The translations under genes were made by a program, and so were the position numbers. From the NCBI RefSeq assembly GCF_016862455.1, contig NZ_BOMZ01000091.1, positions 1 through 64,000 of the forward strand: 64,000 nt of DNA, given 5' to 3'. This document shows positions 37,988 through 48,327 of the stretch, one piece after another. The notes below the pieces were generated by a model. The model was not told the origin of the DNA. It saw only the letters and a program-made list of their open reading frames with translations, and did no database searches. The DNA comes from Actinoplanes utahensis (GTDB lineage Bacteria > Actinomycetota > Actinomycetes > Mycobacteriales > Micromonosporaceae). Within the stretch, counting starts at the first letter, position 1, and the number at the start of each line of letters is the position of its first letter.

Positions 37988-38518
37988 CTAGGAACTCCAG
38001 GCGAACGCCTGCGCCGGAACGCTCGCCGCGGTGGCGAAGTTGCTGTTGACAGTCGATGCCTCGCGGGCGTTCGGGTTCGGGTTGGTGCAGCTCACCGGGG
38101 CGCTGCTGCCGGACATCAGGTCGGCGCAGAGACCGGTGCGCCGGTCCGGCAGGCCGAGCAGGTGACCGAACTCGTGCGCGGCGATCCGCGGCTGGTAGTA
38201 GCCCTGGTTGACGGCTTGGCGGCCCATGTACCACCTGCCGTTGCCGAGTGAGGTGGTCTGCGCGCGCGGCCAGCCGTTGTCGGCGTAGACCCGGATGTTC
38301 GGGGTGCGGCCGGCCGGCACCGGCTCCAGGCGCACGTTGGTGACGCGGCTGTTCCAGATCTGGGCGCCCTGCGCGACCACGGACTTGAACTCCTGGGCCT
38401 GGCTGGCGTCGTAGTAGAGGACACGGGGGGCCGCGGCGGCGGGTGCGGCGGTGACCGCCTGGACGCCGGTGACGGCCAGCGCGGCGAGGACGGCCGCCGC
38501 GAATCTGCGGAGCAGCAT
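37988..38518 (-). CDS. Snapalysin-type secreted zinc metalloprotease (M7)
   Basis: A 176-residue exported protease. The signal peptide ends near residue 30 (AAAA). The catalytic motif is HEFGHLLGLPD with H115, E116, H119 and D125, the HExxHxxGxxD pattern of snapalysin. Two cysteines flank it (LCADLMSG and VSCTNP), as in the family. ATG 38518 follows GGAGG. There is no long pro-region, typical for the small M7 enzymes, which digest milk protein in streptomycetes. Confidence 0.92.
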   Translation of the reverse strand: MLLRRFAAAVLAALAVTGVQAVTAAPAAAAPRVLYYDASQAQEFKSVVAQGAQIWNSRVTNVRLEPVPAGRTPNIRVYADNGWPRAQTTSLGNGRWYMGRQAVNQGYYQPRIAAHEFGHLLGLPDRRTGLCADLMSGSSAPVSCTNPNPNAREASTVNSNFATAASVPAQAFAWSS

Positions 38519-38703
38519 GACTTCCTCCGGGGGACGGGGACTTGGGACACCCCCTTTCTATCGATGATTCTCGATCTAGTGGGCATATCGGTTGGGGGCT
38601 CTGCCGCGCGTGATATCGCCGCTGACCGGGACGTATGGAGACCGGTCATCGGCCCTGCTGGAGAAGATTGGCCCCACGGGGTGCGCCTGCAGGGTTTAAA
38701 ACG

Positions 38704-38758
38704 CGAAAAGCGGCCTGAGCTCGGGGACGGTGCTGAAATCACCTAAGACCGCTTTTCG
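38704..38758 (+). promoter_or_regulatory. Candidate structured 5' leader RNA
   Basis: CGAAAAGCGG (38704-38713) pairs perfectly with CCGCTTTTCG (38749-38758). Between them two small stems can form: CCTG-AGCT-CGGG (38714-38725) and GGTG-CTGAAAT-CACC (38729-38743). The whole is a three-way junction ending seven bases before the ribosome site AAAGGA (38765-38770) of the repeat-protein gene. The remaining 38519-38703 stretch is less GC-rich and carries no gene. It matches no riboswitch class I could recall. Confidence 0.45.
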
Positions 38759-38776
38759 TCTTAGAAAGGATTATCA

Positions 38777-39388
38777 GTGAGGAAACCTCTCAGTCTGGCC
38801 GCTGTCGCCGGTGCCGCTGCCCTGTCGATCGGGTTCCTGGGATCGCCGGCGAGCGCCGAGCCGCCGCCGCGCGGGCAGGCCGGCTACGGCTCGGACGCCG
38901 ACGGTGCCCAGCAGAGCGGCGCCGCTCAGCAGGCCGGTGACACGCAGCAGGCCGGTAGTGCGCAGCAGGCTGGTGCGGCTCAGCAGGCCGGCGGTGCGCA
39001 ACAGGCTGGCGCAGCTCAGCAGGCTGGAGGCGCTCAGCAGGCCGGTGGCGCTCAGCAGGCGGGCGATTCCCAGCAGGCTGGTGACGCGCAGCAGAGCGGC
39101 GACGCTCAGCAGTCCGGCAACGCTCAGCAGGCTGGCGGGGCGCAGGCGACCGCTCAGCAGACTGGCAACGCTCAGCAGGGCGGGGACACTGGAACCGCGT
39201 CTATCGCCAACGTCCAGTCGAGCAGCATGCACCAGGGCGGGAACGCCCAGCAGACTGGCGGCCAGCAGGGTGGTGACGCGCAGGCGACTGCTCAGCAGTC
39301 CGGCGGTGCGCAGCAGTCCGGCGGCCAGCAGGCTGGTGCGGTTCAGGCCGGTGGTGCTCAGCAGACCGGTGGCGCGACCGGCATGTGA
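38777..39388 (+). CDS. Secreted low-complexity protein with QQAGxx hexapeptide repeats
   Basis: A 203-residue exported protein. A signal peptide (cleavage after ASA, about residue 27) is followed by a short Pro-rich stretch and thirteen successive hexapeptides QQ-A/S-G-x-x encoded at 38909-39142, then less regular Q/G/A-rich sequence with two QATAQQ units. It has almost no hydrophobic core residues, no cysteine and few charges. Such composition suggests an extended or fibre-forming surface polymer, but no family is recognised. GTG 38777 has AAAGGA six bases ahead. Confidence 0.7.
   Translation: MRKPLSLAAVAGAAALSIGFLGSPASAEPPPRGQAGYGSDADGAQQSGAAQQAGDTQQAGSAQQAGAAQQAGGAQQAGAAQQAGGAQQAGGAQQAGDSQQAGDAQQSGDAQQSGNAQQAGGAQATAQQTGNAQQGGDTGTASIANVQSSSMHQGGNAQQTGGQQGGDAQATAQQSGGAQQSGGQQAGAVQAGGAQQTGGATGM
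38909..39142 (+). repeat. 18-bp tandem repeats coding QQAGxx hexads
   Basis: Thirteen contiguous 18-base units, each starting CAGCAG and followed by GCCGGT/GCTGGC-like bases coding A/S-G, then two variable codons. The unit keeps the frame, so copy-number change would lengthen or shorten the protein without breaking it. Confidence 0.8.
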
Positions 39389-39405
39389 CGTTCTGACGAT
39401 GTGAC

Positions 39406-39453
39406 AAGCCCTCGGCTTGCCCCGGAACGAGAGTTCCGGGGCAAGCCGAGGGC
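39406..39453. terminator. 22-bp perfect hairpin terminator
   Basis: Arms 39406-39427 and 39432-39453 are perfectly complementary around a GAGA loop. It separates the repeat-protein gene from the converging katG and probably terminates both. Confidence 0.85.
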
Positions 39454-39471
39454 TACTGTCGGACCCGAATC

Positions 39472-42225
<2,754 letters not shown>

Positions 42226-42285
42226 GTTTTCCGCGGCGTGACCCTCGAACGTCTCACTCGGCCGGGGGCATGCAGAATCATCCCC

Positions 42286-43386
42286 GTGGATGTGCGGAGG
42301 CTGCCCTGGTACGTGACCGACGGGGCGCTGGCGGTGGTCGCGTTGCTCGCCCAGCTCGCCCCCTTCTCCGGCACCCCGTGGGCCGGTGAGAGCTGGCCGG
42401 TCACCGGCTATCTGGTCGCCGTCGCGGTGTCCGTGCCGGTGGTCTTCCGCCGTAAGGCCCCGTTCGCCGTGCTGGCGCTGAGCGAGCTGGCGGCGGTCGC
42501 GTACACGTTCGTGCCGGACGGACCCCGGCAGCCGCTCTGGTACGGGGCGCTGATCGCCATGTTCACCGTCGCGGCGCAGGCACCCCGGTGGCAGCGGATC
42601 ACCGCGATCGTGGTCATCGTCTGGGGCGCGTTCTTCTTCACCGGCTCCCTGGAGACCGCGGCCCGCGGCGCGCTGCTCTGGACGGCGGCGTACGCCACCG
42701 GCCGCGCCTGGGCCAACCGCCAGGAACACCTGCGGGTCCTGCAGGAACGCGCCAGGCACCTGGAACGCGAACGGGAGCTGGAAGCCGAGCGGGAACGGTC
42801 CCGGATCGCCCGGGACATGCACGACATCCTCGCCCACGCGGTCAGCATCACCATCGCGCAGGCCGAGGCCGGGCCGATCGCGATGCGGCACGGCCCGGAG
42901 CGTACCGAGGCCGCGTTCGAGGCGATCGCCACCGCCGGCCGGGAGGCGATGAGCCAGCTCCGCCGCATCCTCGGCGTCCTGGAGGTCGGCGGGGAACGCG
43001 TCCCGCAGCCGACCCTCGCCGGGATCCCCACCCTGGTCGAACAGGTCTCGGGCGCCGGGTCCACAGTGGTCACGCTTACCGTGTCCGGCGAACCGGGCAC
43101 GCTCAGCGCCGACGCCGAGGTCGCGGCGTACCGGATAGTCCAGGAGGCACTGACCAACATGATGAAGCACGCGCGGGCACGGACCGCGACGGTGGCGCTC
43201 GACTGGCGCGACGGGGACCTGCACGTCACGGTCACCGACGACGGCGTCGGGGCGAAGGCCGCGGCCGGCGCCGGCGGGCGCGGCCTGGCCGGCATGCGGG
43301 TCCGGGCGGAGAGCTGCGGCGGTACGGTGTCGGCCGGCCCCGCCCCGGCCGGCCGCGGCTTCGAGGTCCGGGCGACGGTGCGATGA
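42286..43386 (+). CDS. Sensor histidine kinase, NarL-partner type (HisKA_3)
   Basis: A 366-residue membrane kinase. Four to five hydrophobic segments cover residues 10-140, followed by a coiled stretch (ERARHLERERELEAERER), the phosphoacceptor H179 in RDMHDILAHAVS and an HATPase_c domain with QEALTNMMKHA and DDGVG...GRGLAGM. GTG 42286 follows CAGAAT and seven bases, so it is probably leaderless; longer in-frame starts lack similarity. Its stop overlaps the response regulator start. Confidence 0.92.
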   Translation: MDVRRLPWYVTDGALAVVALLAQLAPFSGTPWAGESWPVTGYLVAVAVSVPVVFRRKAPFAVLALSELAAVAYTFVPDGPRQPLWYGALIAMFTVAAQAPRWQRITAIVVIVWGAFFFTGSLETAARGALLWTAAYATGRAWANRQEHLRVLQERARHLERERELEAERERSRIARDMHDILAHAVSITIAQAEAGPIAMRHGPERTEAAFEAIATAGREAMSQLRRILGVLEVGGERVPQPTLAGIPTLVEQVSGAGSTVVTLTVSGEPGTLSADAEVAAYRIVQEALTNMMKHARARTATVALDWRDGDLHVTVTDDGVGAKAAAGAGGRGLAGMRVRAESCGGTVSAGPAPAGRGFEVRATVR

Positions 43387-44054
43387 CCATCCGGATCGTG
43401 GTCGCCGACGACCAGGAGCTGATCCGCGGCGCGTTCGCGATGATCCTCGACGCCGAGGACGACATGGCGGTCGTCGCCGAGGTGTCCGACGGCGCCGCCG
43501 CGCTGGACGCCGTCGCCGAGCACCGGCCGGATGTGCTGGTGCTCGACATCCGGATGCCCGTCATGGACGGCATCGAGGCCACCCGGCGGCTGGCCGGCCA
43601 GCCGGTACGCGTCCTCATGCTGACCACGTTCGGCCAGGACGACCACGTCTACGACGCCCTGCGGGCCGGCGCCAGCGGCTTCCTGCTCAAGGACGTCCGC
43701 CGGGCCGAGCTGGTGCAGGCGGTCCGGGTGGTCGCCGCCGGCGAGTCGCTGCTGGCGCCCGCGGTCACCACCCGGCTGATCGAGACCGCGGTCCGCAGCC
43801 AGGGCCTGCCGCCCCGCGGCTGGACCGGCCTGGACCGGCTCACGCCCCGCGAACGGGAGACCCTGCAGCTGCTCGGCCGAGGGCTGACCAACACGCAGAT
43901 CGCGGCGGCCATGGTGGTCAGCGAGCACACCGTGAAGACGCACGTCAGCAGCGTGCTGGCGAAGCTGGGGCTGCGCGACCGGGCACAGGCGGTGGTGGCC
44001 GCGTACGAGTCGGGTCTGGTCGTCGCCGGGGGTCTTCCTCCCTCTGGAGAGTGA
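43383..44054 (+). CDS. NarL/FixJ-type response regulator
   Basis: A 223-residue DNA-binding regulator. The receiver domain has the acidic pair D9-D10, phosphoacceptor D55 (LDIRMP), T in LMLTTF and K in FLLKDV. The LuxR-type helix-turn-helix is at about residues 150-210 (LTPRERETLQLLGRGLTNTQIAAAMVVSEHTVKTHVSSVLAKL). The ATG overlaps the kinase stop. The hydrolase gene downstream is a likely target or cotranscribed gene. Confidence 0.95.
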   Translation: MTIRIVVADDQELIRGAFAMILDAEDDMAVVAEVSDGAAALDAVAEHRPDVLVLDIRMPVMDGIEATRRLAGQPVRVLMLTTFGQDDHVYDALRAGASGFLLKDVRRAELVQAVRVVAAGESLLAPAVTTRLIETAVRSQGLPPRGWTGLDRLTPRERETLQLLGRGLTNTQIAAAMVVSEHTVKTHVSSVLAKLGLRDRAQAVVAAYESGLVVAGGLPPSGE

Positions 44055-44097
44055 GGGGAAGTTCCCTCGCGGCGGCGATGGCCGGGCCGGCCGGATT

Positions 44098-44113
44098 CAC
44101 GAAGATCTTCGTG
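44098..44113. promoter_or_regulatory. 16-bp perfect palindrome overlapping a start codon
   Basis: CACGAAGATCTTCGTG at 44098-44113 ends on the first base of the hydrolase's GTG start. It could be an operator or an RNA stem hiding the start. Its central ten bases recur at 135-144. Confidence 0.5.
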
Positions 44114-45459
44114 TGACCAAGAGACTGCTGCTGATCCTGATCCTGGCCCTGCTGCCGGTGCTGCTCCTGCCGGCCCGCCCGGCCGCCGCCGCCACGGACC
44201 TGACCACGACCGAGGTCAGCATCCCGGTCGCCGGCGGGAAGACCCTCGCGGGCACGGTCTACGCCCCGCGGGACGCGGCCGGTCCGCTGCCCGGCCTGGT
44301 GCTGGTGCACGGCTCCGGCAACGGCACGCGGAAGAGCGTCACCCCGGAGGCCCTCGCCTTCGCCCGGCAGGGCATCGCCGTCCTCGCCTACGACAAGCGG
44401 CCCCTCGACCAGCCGGAGTACGAGCTGCTCGCCGGCGACGCGGCGGCCGCCGCCCGGGTGCTGCGGGGCACCCCGGGGGTGAACCCGGCAGCGGTCGGCC
44501 TGTGGGGGATCAGCGAGGGCGGCTGGGTGATGCCGCTGGCCGTCCAGCAGTCGCCGGACATCTCCTTCCTGGTGCTGGCCTCCGCGCCGGGCCTGTCCCC
44601 GCTGCGGGTGCAGAACTGGAACATGCGCAACAAGCTGGCCGCCGCCGGCGTCTCCGGCGCGCTCACCGGCACCCTGTCGGACCGGTTCTACCGGCTGGCG
44701 AACGACGCCGGCCTGTTCGCCGAGGCCGGCCACGACCCGCGGCCGCCGCTGGCCGCGCTGCGGATCCCGGTCCTGGCCGTCTACGGCACCGACGACACCC
44801 AGGTCCCGGCGGCCGAGAGCATCGCCGTGCTGCGGGCGACCGTCATCGCCCCGCTGACCGTGCGTACCCTGCCCGGCGCCGGCCACACGCTGCGGGTCCT
44901 CGACGGGGATGGCACGTTCACCGACGAGCTGTACGCCGGCTACCCGGAACTCGTCGGCGACTGGATCCGTGCCCGCCCGGCGCCGCACAGTGACGTCGCT
45001 CCGGCCCAGCAGGCGTACAGCGTCGCCCTCGCCCCGTCGGCGTGGTGGGAGTCGTGGCCCGCGCAGCTCGCCACCCTGGCCGTGCTCCTGATCGGCTTCC
45101 TGGCGTACCCGCTGATCGCCGTCGTCCGCCGGTTGCGCCGCCGACCGGCCACCGTCACCCGCCCGGCCCGGGTCGCCGCCGTGGCCGGTCCGGCCGTGGT
45201 GCTCGGCGCGGTCACCTACTTCGTCCTGGTCCTGGACGGCGCGAACTGGAAGGGCATCGATCCCGGCCCGATGGCCGCGGGCCGCCCGGTCCTCTGGATC
45301 GCGTTGCAGGCCCTCGCCCTGATCCTCCTGATCGCCACCGTGATGACCGCCTCCGCCTGGCGCGCCGCCACCGGTGACCGCCTCCGCCTCGGCCTCCTGC
45401 TGACCAGCGGTGTCCTCTTCGTCCCGTGGGGCCTCTACTGGGGCCTGCTCCTTCCCTGA
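44113..45459 (+). CDS. Alpha/beta hydrolase with C-terminal membrane domain
   Basis: A 448-residue protein. A signal or anchor sequence (residues 4-27) precedes an extracytoplasmic alpha/beta hydrolase with VLVHGSGNG, nucleophile S134 in GISEGG, YGTDDTQVP for the acid and GAGHTL for the histidine. After about residue 310 come four hydrophobic segments, an unusual membrane-bound tail. Starts 58 bases after the response regulator at a GTG inside a palindrome; no Shine-Dalgarno is clear. Substrate unknown. Confidence 0.85.
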   Translation: MTKRLLLILILALLPVLLLPARPAAAATDLTTTEVSIPVAGGKTLAGTVYAPRDAAGPLPGLVLVHGSGNGTRKSVTPEALAFARQGIAVLAYDKRPLDQPEYELLAGDAAAAARVLRGTPGVNPAAVGLWGISEGGWVMPLAVQQSPDISFLVLASAPGLSPLRVQNWNMRNKLAAAGVSGALTGTLSDRFYRLANDAGLFAEAGHDPRPPLAALRIPVLAVYGTDDTQVPAAESIAVLRATVIAPLTVRTLPGAGHTLRVLDGDGTFTDELYAGYPELVGDWIRARPAPHSDVAPAQQAYSVALAPSAWWESWPAQLATLAVLLIGFLAYPLIAVVRRLRRRPATVTRPARVAAVAGPAVVLGAVTYFVLVLDGANWKGIDPGPMAAGRPVLWIALQALALILLIATVMTASAWRAATGDRLRLGLLLTSGVLFVPWGLYWGLLLP

Positions 45460-45509
45460 GCCCGCCGAAGTCCTGAACCCGAACGTCCCGAACCCGAAAG
45501 GCCACCGTC

Positions 45510-46178
45510 ATGCGCCGCGCCCTCCCCGTCGTCCTCGCCGCCACCCTGCTCGCCACCACCGCCTGTGACCAGGAACGAATGACCAGCACCGACGCGTACG
45601 ACGTGACCGGCGCCGTCACCACGGCGGCCGTCGACAGCCTCGGCGGCCGGATCACCGTCACCGCCGGCTCCGGAACCACCGTTCGCGTCACCGAGACGGC
45701 CCGCTACACCGGCGCCCGGCCACAGCCGGAGCACCGCCTCGACGGGACCGGCCTCACGTTCACCTCCGGCTGCCAGGGGCTCGGCGACTGCGGGGTCGAC
45801 TACGAGATCGAACTGCCCGCCACGGTGCGGCTGACCCTGGACAGCGGCGGCGGCGACATCCGCATCGACGGCGTGTCCGGGCGGATCGACCTGCGGTCCG
45901 GCGGCGGCTCGGTGACCGCGAACGGCATCGCCGCGCCGGAGGTCACCGCACGGACCGGCGGCGGCTCCTACGACATGGCGTTCACCGCCGCGCCGGGCAC
46001 CGTCCGCGTCGACACCGGCGGCGGCGACACCACCCTCGCGCTGCCCGGGAAGAGCTTCGCGGTGCAGGTCGACGCGGACGGCGGGGACAGCACCGTCGGG
46101 GTCCCGGTGGACCCGGCGTCCCCGCACCGCATCGGCGTGAACAGTGGCGGCGGCGACGTCGTCCTGCAGCCCGCCTGA
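45510..46178 (+). CDS. DUF4097-like lipoprotein
   Basis: A 222-residue predicted lipoprotein: signal peptide with lipobox TTAC (C19), then beta-strand-rich repeats of the DUF4097 type with recurring SGGG/TGGG turns (LDSGGGDIRIDG, RSGGGSVTANG, DTGGGDTTLAL, NSGGGDVVL). This pattern suggests a right-handed beta helix exposed outside the membrane. Function unknown. ATG 45510 is 50 bases after the hydrolase gene and may share its transcript. Confidence 0.82.
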   Translation: MRRALPVVLAATLLATTACDQERMTSTDAYDVTGAVTTAAVDSLGGRITVTAGSGTTVRVTETARYTGARPQPEHRLDGTGLTFTSGCQGLGDCGVDYEIELPATVRLTLDSGGGDIRIDGVSGRIDLRSGGGSVTANGIAAPEVTARTGGGSYDMAFTAAPGTVRVDTGGGDTTLALPGKSFAVQVDADGGDSTVGVPVDPASPHRIGVNSGGGDVVLQPA

Positions 46179-46316
46179 CAACCGCGCGTATGACGGCCGA
46201 ACCACGCACGGAAAAGGGCCGCAACCGATCCGCACTCCGGCCGCGCCCGGAAAGGCACCCGGCGGTACGCATCCTCGGAGATCCACGAAGCACTGGAGCC
46301 CGAGGAGCGTACGTCA

Positions 46317-47372
46317 TTGACCAAGCGACATAGCGCCATCCGTCTCGCCGCCGCGCTGACCGTGACCCTGGCCGGCCTCGCGCCGCTCGCCGTCGCGCCC
46401 GGCGCGGCACAGGCTGCGGTCCCGGCCGTCGCCGCCTCCTATTCGTCCCTGATGTACCGCAGCCTCACCGCGGACGAGACCATGGCCAAGCTCCGCGGCA
46501 CCCTCGCCGCGCAGCAGAAGGCCCTGCAGACCCGATCCGCCGAGACCACCGCCGCCGTTCAGGCCGACGCCGCCGCCCAGAAGTCGCTCACCGGAGTCGC
46601 CGCCGCCCACGCGGCCGTGCGGGAGCGTCTGACGAAGGCCGAGCGCACCCTGGCCGCCGCGAAGACCACCCTGTCGGCCGCACAGAAGAAGCGTCCCCGC
46701 GACACCGCCGCCGTCATCCGGTCGGCGAAGGCCGTCGAGGCGGCCACCAAGGTCCGCGACGCGCGCCGCAAGAAGCTGGCGCAGACCGCCGGCACGCTGC
46801 GGACCGCCCAGGCCGGCGCCCGTACCACCGCCGCCCGGGTGAAGAAGGCCCTCGCCGTCCAGCAGTGGACCTCCACCACCATCGGCCAGACCCACAAGCA
46901 GATCGCCGCCGCCGGCACCGCCGCGGGTTACGCCGCCGAGGCCGGCAAGCTCAGCGTGGGCGTCGTCGCCGAGGTCCGGCCCGCGTTCACCACCAAGGAC
47001 ACCACCACCGTGTACGGCGTGACCGTGCACCGCAGCGTCGCCTTCGCCTTCAAGCGGATGGTCGACGACGCCCGCGCCGACGGTGTCGAGTTGTCCGGCG
47101 GCGGCTTCCGTACCAAGGAACGTCAGATCGAACTCCGGAAGATCAACGGCTGCCCGGACGTGTGGAAGGCGCCGTCCTCGTCCTGCCGGGTGCCGACCGC
47201 GATCCCCGGCCGCTCGCTGCACGAGATCGGCCTCGCCGTCGACATCAGCTCCGGCGGGCGGACGATCTCCCGCCAGACCAAGGCGTTCACCTGGCTGCAG
47301 GCACACGCCCGCGCGTACGGCTACGTCAACCTCCCGTCGGAGGCCTGGCACTGGAGCATCACCGGCGGCTGA
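46317..47372 (+). CDS. Secreted D-alanyl-D-alanine carboxypeptidase, VanY type
   Basis: A 351-residue exported peptidase trimming peptidoglycan stem peptides. Signal peptide ends near residue 33 (AQA). Residues about 50-200 are Ala/Lys/Gln-rich and helical, a likely coiled-coil spacer. The VanY/peptidase M15 domain follows with zinc ligands H302 and D309 (SLHEIGLAVDI) and H345 (AWHWS). The start is TTG 46317 with GAGGAG about ten bases ahead; no ATG or GTG gives the whole signal peptide. Confidence 0.9.
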   Translation: MTKRHSAIRLAAALTVTLAGLAPLAVAPGAAQAAVPAVAASYSSLMYRSLTADETMAKLRGTLAAQQKALQTRSAETTAAVQADAAAQKSLTGVAAAHAAVRERLTKAERTLAAAKTTLSAAQKKRPRDTAAVIRSAKAVEAATKVRDARRKKLAQTAGTLRTAQAGARTTAARVKKALAVQQWTSTTIGQTHKQIAAAGTAAGYAAEAGKLSVGVVAEVRPAFTTKDTTTVYGVTVHRSVAFAFKRMVDDARADGVELSGGGFRTKERQIELRKINGCPDVWKAPSSSCRVPTAIPGRSLHEIGLAVDISSGGRTISRQTKAFTWLQAHARAYGYVNLPSEAWHWSITGG

Positions 47373-47388
47373 GCCGGTAGGAGGAGAC

Positions 47389-47419
47389 GGGGGCGCGGCC
47401 GGTGTGGAGCCGCGCCCCC
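47389..47419. terminator. GC hairpin after the carboxypeptidase gene
   Basis: GGGGGCGCGGC (47389-47399) pairs perfectly with GCCGCGCCCCC (47409-47419) around a nine-base loop, just past the carboxypeptidase stop and before the converging remnant. Confidence 0.75.
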
Positions 47420-47423
47420 ACCG

Positions 47424-47534
47424 TCAGGAGGGCTGAGCCGCCAGCAGCGGGAACCGGTTGCCCTCGGTGTCCTCCAGCAGCGCCCATCGGCCGAACGGCA
47501 TGTCGATCGGCTCCTGCCGGAACACCACGCCGCG
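47424..47534 (-). pseudogene. C-terminal remnant of a VOC (glyoxalase-like) protein
   Basis: The minus-strand frame ends with GVVFRQEPIDMPFGRWALLEDTEGNRFPLLAAQPS, the typical C-terminus of vicinal-oxygen-chelate proteins, where the E of the LLEDTEGN stretch is often a metal ligand region. Upstream it runs into a 14-bp tandem repeat and the rest of the fold (about 80-90 residues) is missing. It is a truncated relic, possibly created by the repeat. Confidence 0.6.
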
Positions 47535-47605
47535 GCCGGCACGCCGCGGCCGGCACGCCGCGGCCGGCACGCCGCGGCCGGCACGCCGCGGCCGGCACGC
47601 CGCGG
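47526..47605. repeat. 14-bp tandem repeat, five full units plus partial
   Basis: The unit CACGCCGCGGCCGG repeats without change at 47526, 47540, 47554, 47568 and 47582, with a partial sixth copy from 47596. Each unit is nearly self-complementary (CCGCGG, GCCGGC), so slippage is likely. Fourteen is not a multiple of three, so each gain or loss shifts any frame crossing it. Confidence 0.9.
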
Positions 47606-47769
47606 TCGCCGTACGCCCGCTCTCAGTTCGGCCGGTTCGCGCCGGAGCGCCTGACCGTTCCCGGCGGCATCTCTGCTGAAGACTGGGAACCCACCCGCCC
47701 GCGACGGACAGGACCCGGATGCGCATGCTGCTGAATCTCGGCCGACTCCGGGGCCTCTACCATGTGCCG

Positions 47770-48327
47770 ATGTTCGCAACGGTCGATCTCCCGTACGGTG
47801 TCCGGCTCCGCCCCGTCGAGGAGGACGACGCCCCCGCCCTCGCCGCGACCCTGCTGCGCAACCGGGACCACCTGCTCCCGTTCGAAGGCCACCGGCCCGA
47901 CTCGTTCTGGACCGCCGACGGCCAGCGTGACCGGCTCCGGATGCTGCTCGGCGCCCAGGCGGACGGCAAGATGGCCGGCGGGATGCTGGCCCGGGACGGG
48001 GAGATCGTCGGCTACATCTCGCTCAACATGCTCACGCCCGCGCCGGTCTGCGGCGCCAACCTCGGCTACTGGGTCGACGCCGCCGAGCACGGCCGCGGGC
48101 TGGCCACCGCCGCCGTCGCCGGGATGCTGCGGATCGCCGAGGACCTCGGCCTGCACCGGATCGAGGCCGGCACCTCCCCGGCCAACATCCCGTCCCAGCG
48201 GGTGCTGCTCAAGAACGGCTTCGAGCAGTTCGGAACGGCCCGCGGCCACTACTACGTCGACGGCCGCTGGCAGGACAGCCACCTGTACGAACGGATCCTC
48301 AATGACCATCCACCCGTCCGCCGCTGA
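47770..48327 (+). CDS. GNAT acetyltransferase, RimJ/RimL type
   Basis: A 185-residue acetyltransferase of the ribosomal-protein-alanine type, modifying an N-terminus or small amine. Features are the start GVRLRPVEEDDAPALAATLLRNRDHLLPFE, the acetyl-CoA segment NLGYWVDAAEHGRGLATAAVAGML and LHRIEAGTSPANIPSQRVLLKNGFEQFG. ATG 47770 is chosen because TACCAT plus six bases precedes it. Its 3' end overlaps the CDP-alcohol transferase gene by 26 bases. Confidence 0.9.
   Translation: MFATVDLPYGVRLRPVEEDDAPALAATLLRNRDHLLPFEGHRPDSFWTADGQRDRLRMLLGAQADGKMAGGMLARDGEIVGYISLNMLTPAPVCGANLGYWVDAAEHGRGLATAAVAGMLRIAEDLGLHRIEAGTSPANIPSQRVLLKNGFEQFGTARGHYYVDGRWQDSHLYERILNDHPPVRR

Larger units (their letters stand above)
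47373..47769. other. Region with VOC remnant, tandem repeat and terminator
   Basis: These 397 bases contain no intact gene. They hold a GC hairpin terminator, a minus-strand remnant of a VOC-fold protein, a 14-bp tandem repeat and, at the right end, the promoter of the GNAT gene (TACCAT at 47758-47763, six bases before its ATG). Confidence 0.7.

Noticed and set aside
36411-38234. Minus-strand frame of about 600 codons opposite the MFS exporter
   Set aside because: Antisense shadow; the exporter's helices and promoter are clear on the plus strand.
38519-38776. Known riboswitch classes (ydaO, GEMM, cobalamin) for the structured leader
   Set aside because: None of the conserved sequence blocks of these classes could be matched; only the fold suggests regulation.
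38909-39142. CRISPR or noncoding satellite
   Set aside because: The repeats are 18 bases, keep the frame and follow a good signal peptide and ribosome site, so they are coding.
47526-47605. CRISPR array
   Set aside because: The 14-bp units are directly adjacent with no spacers.
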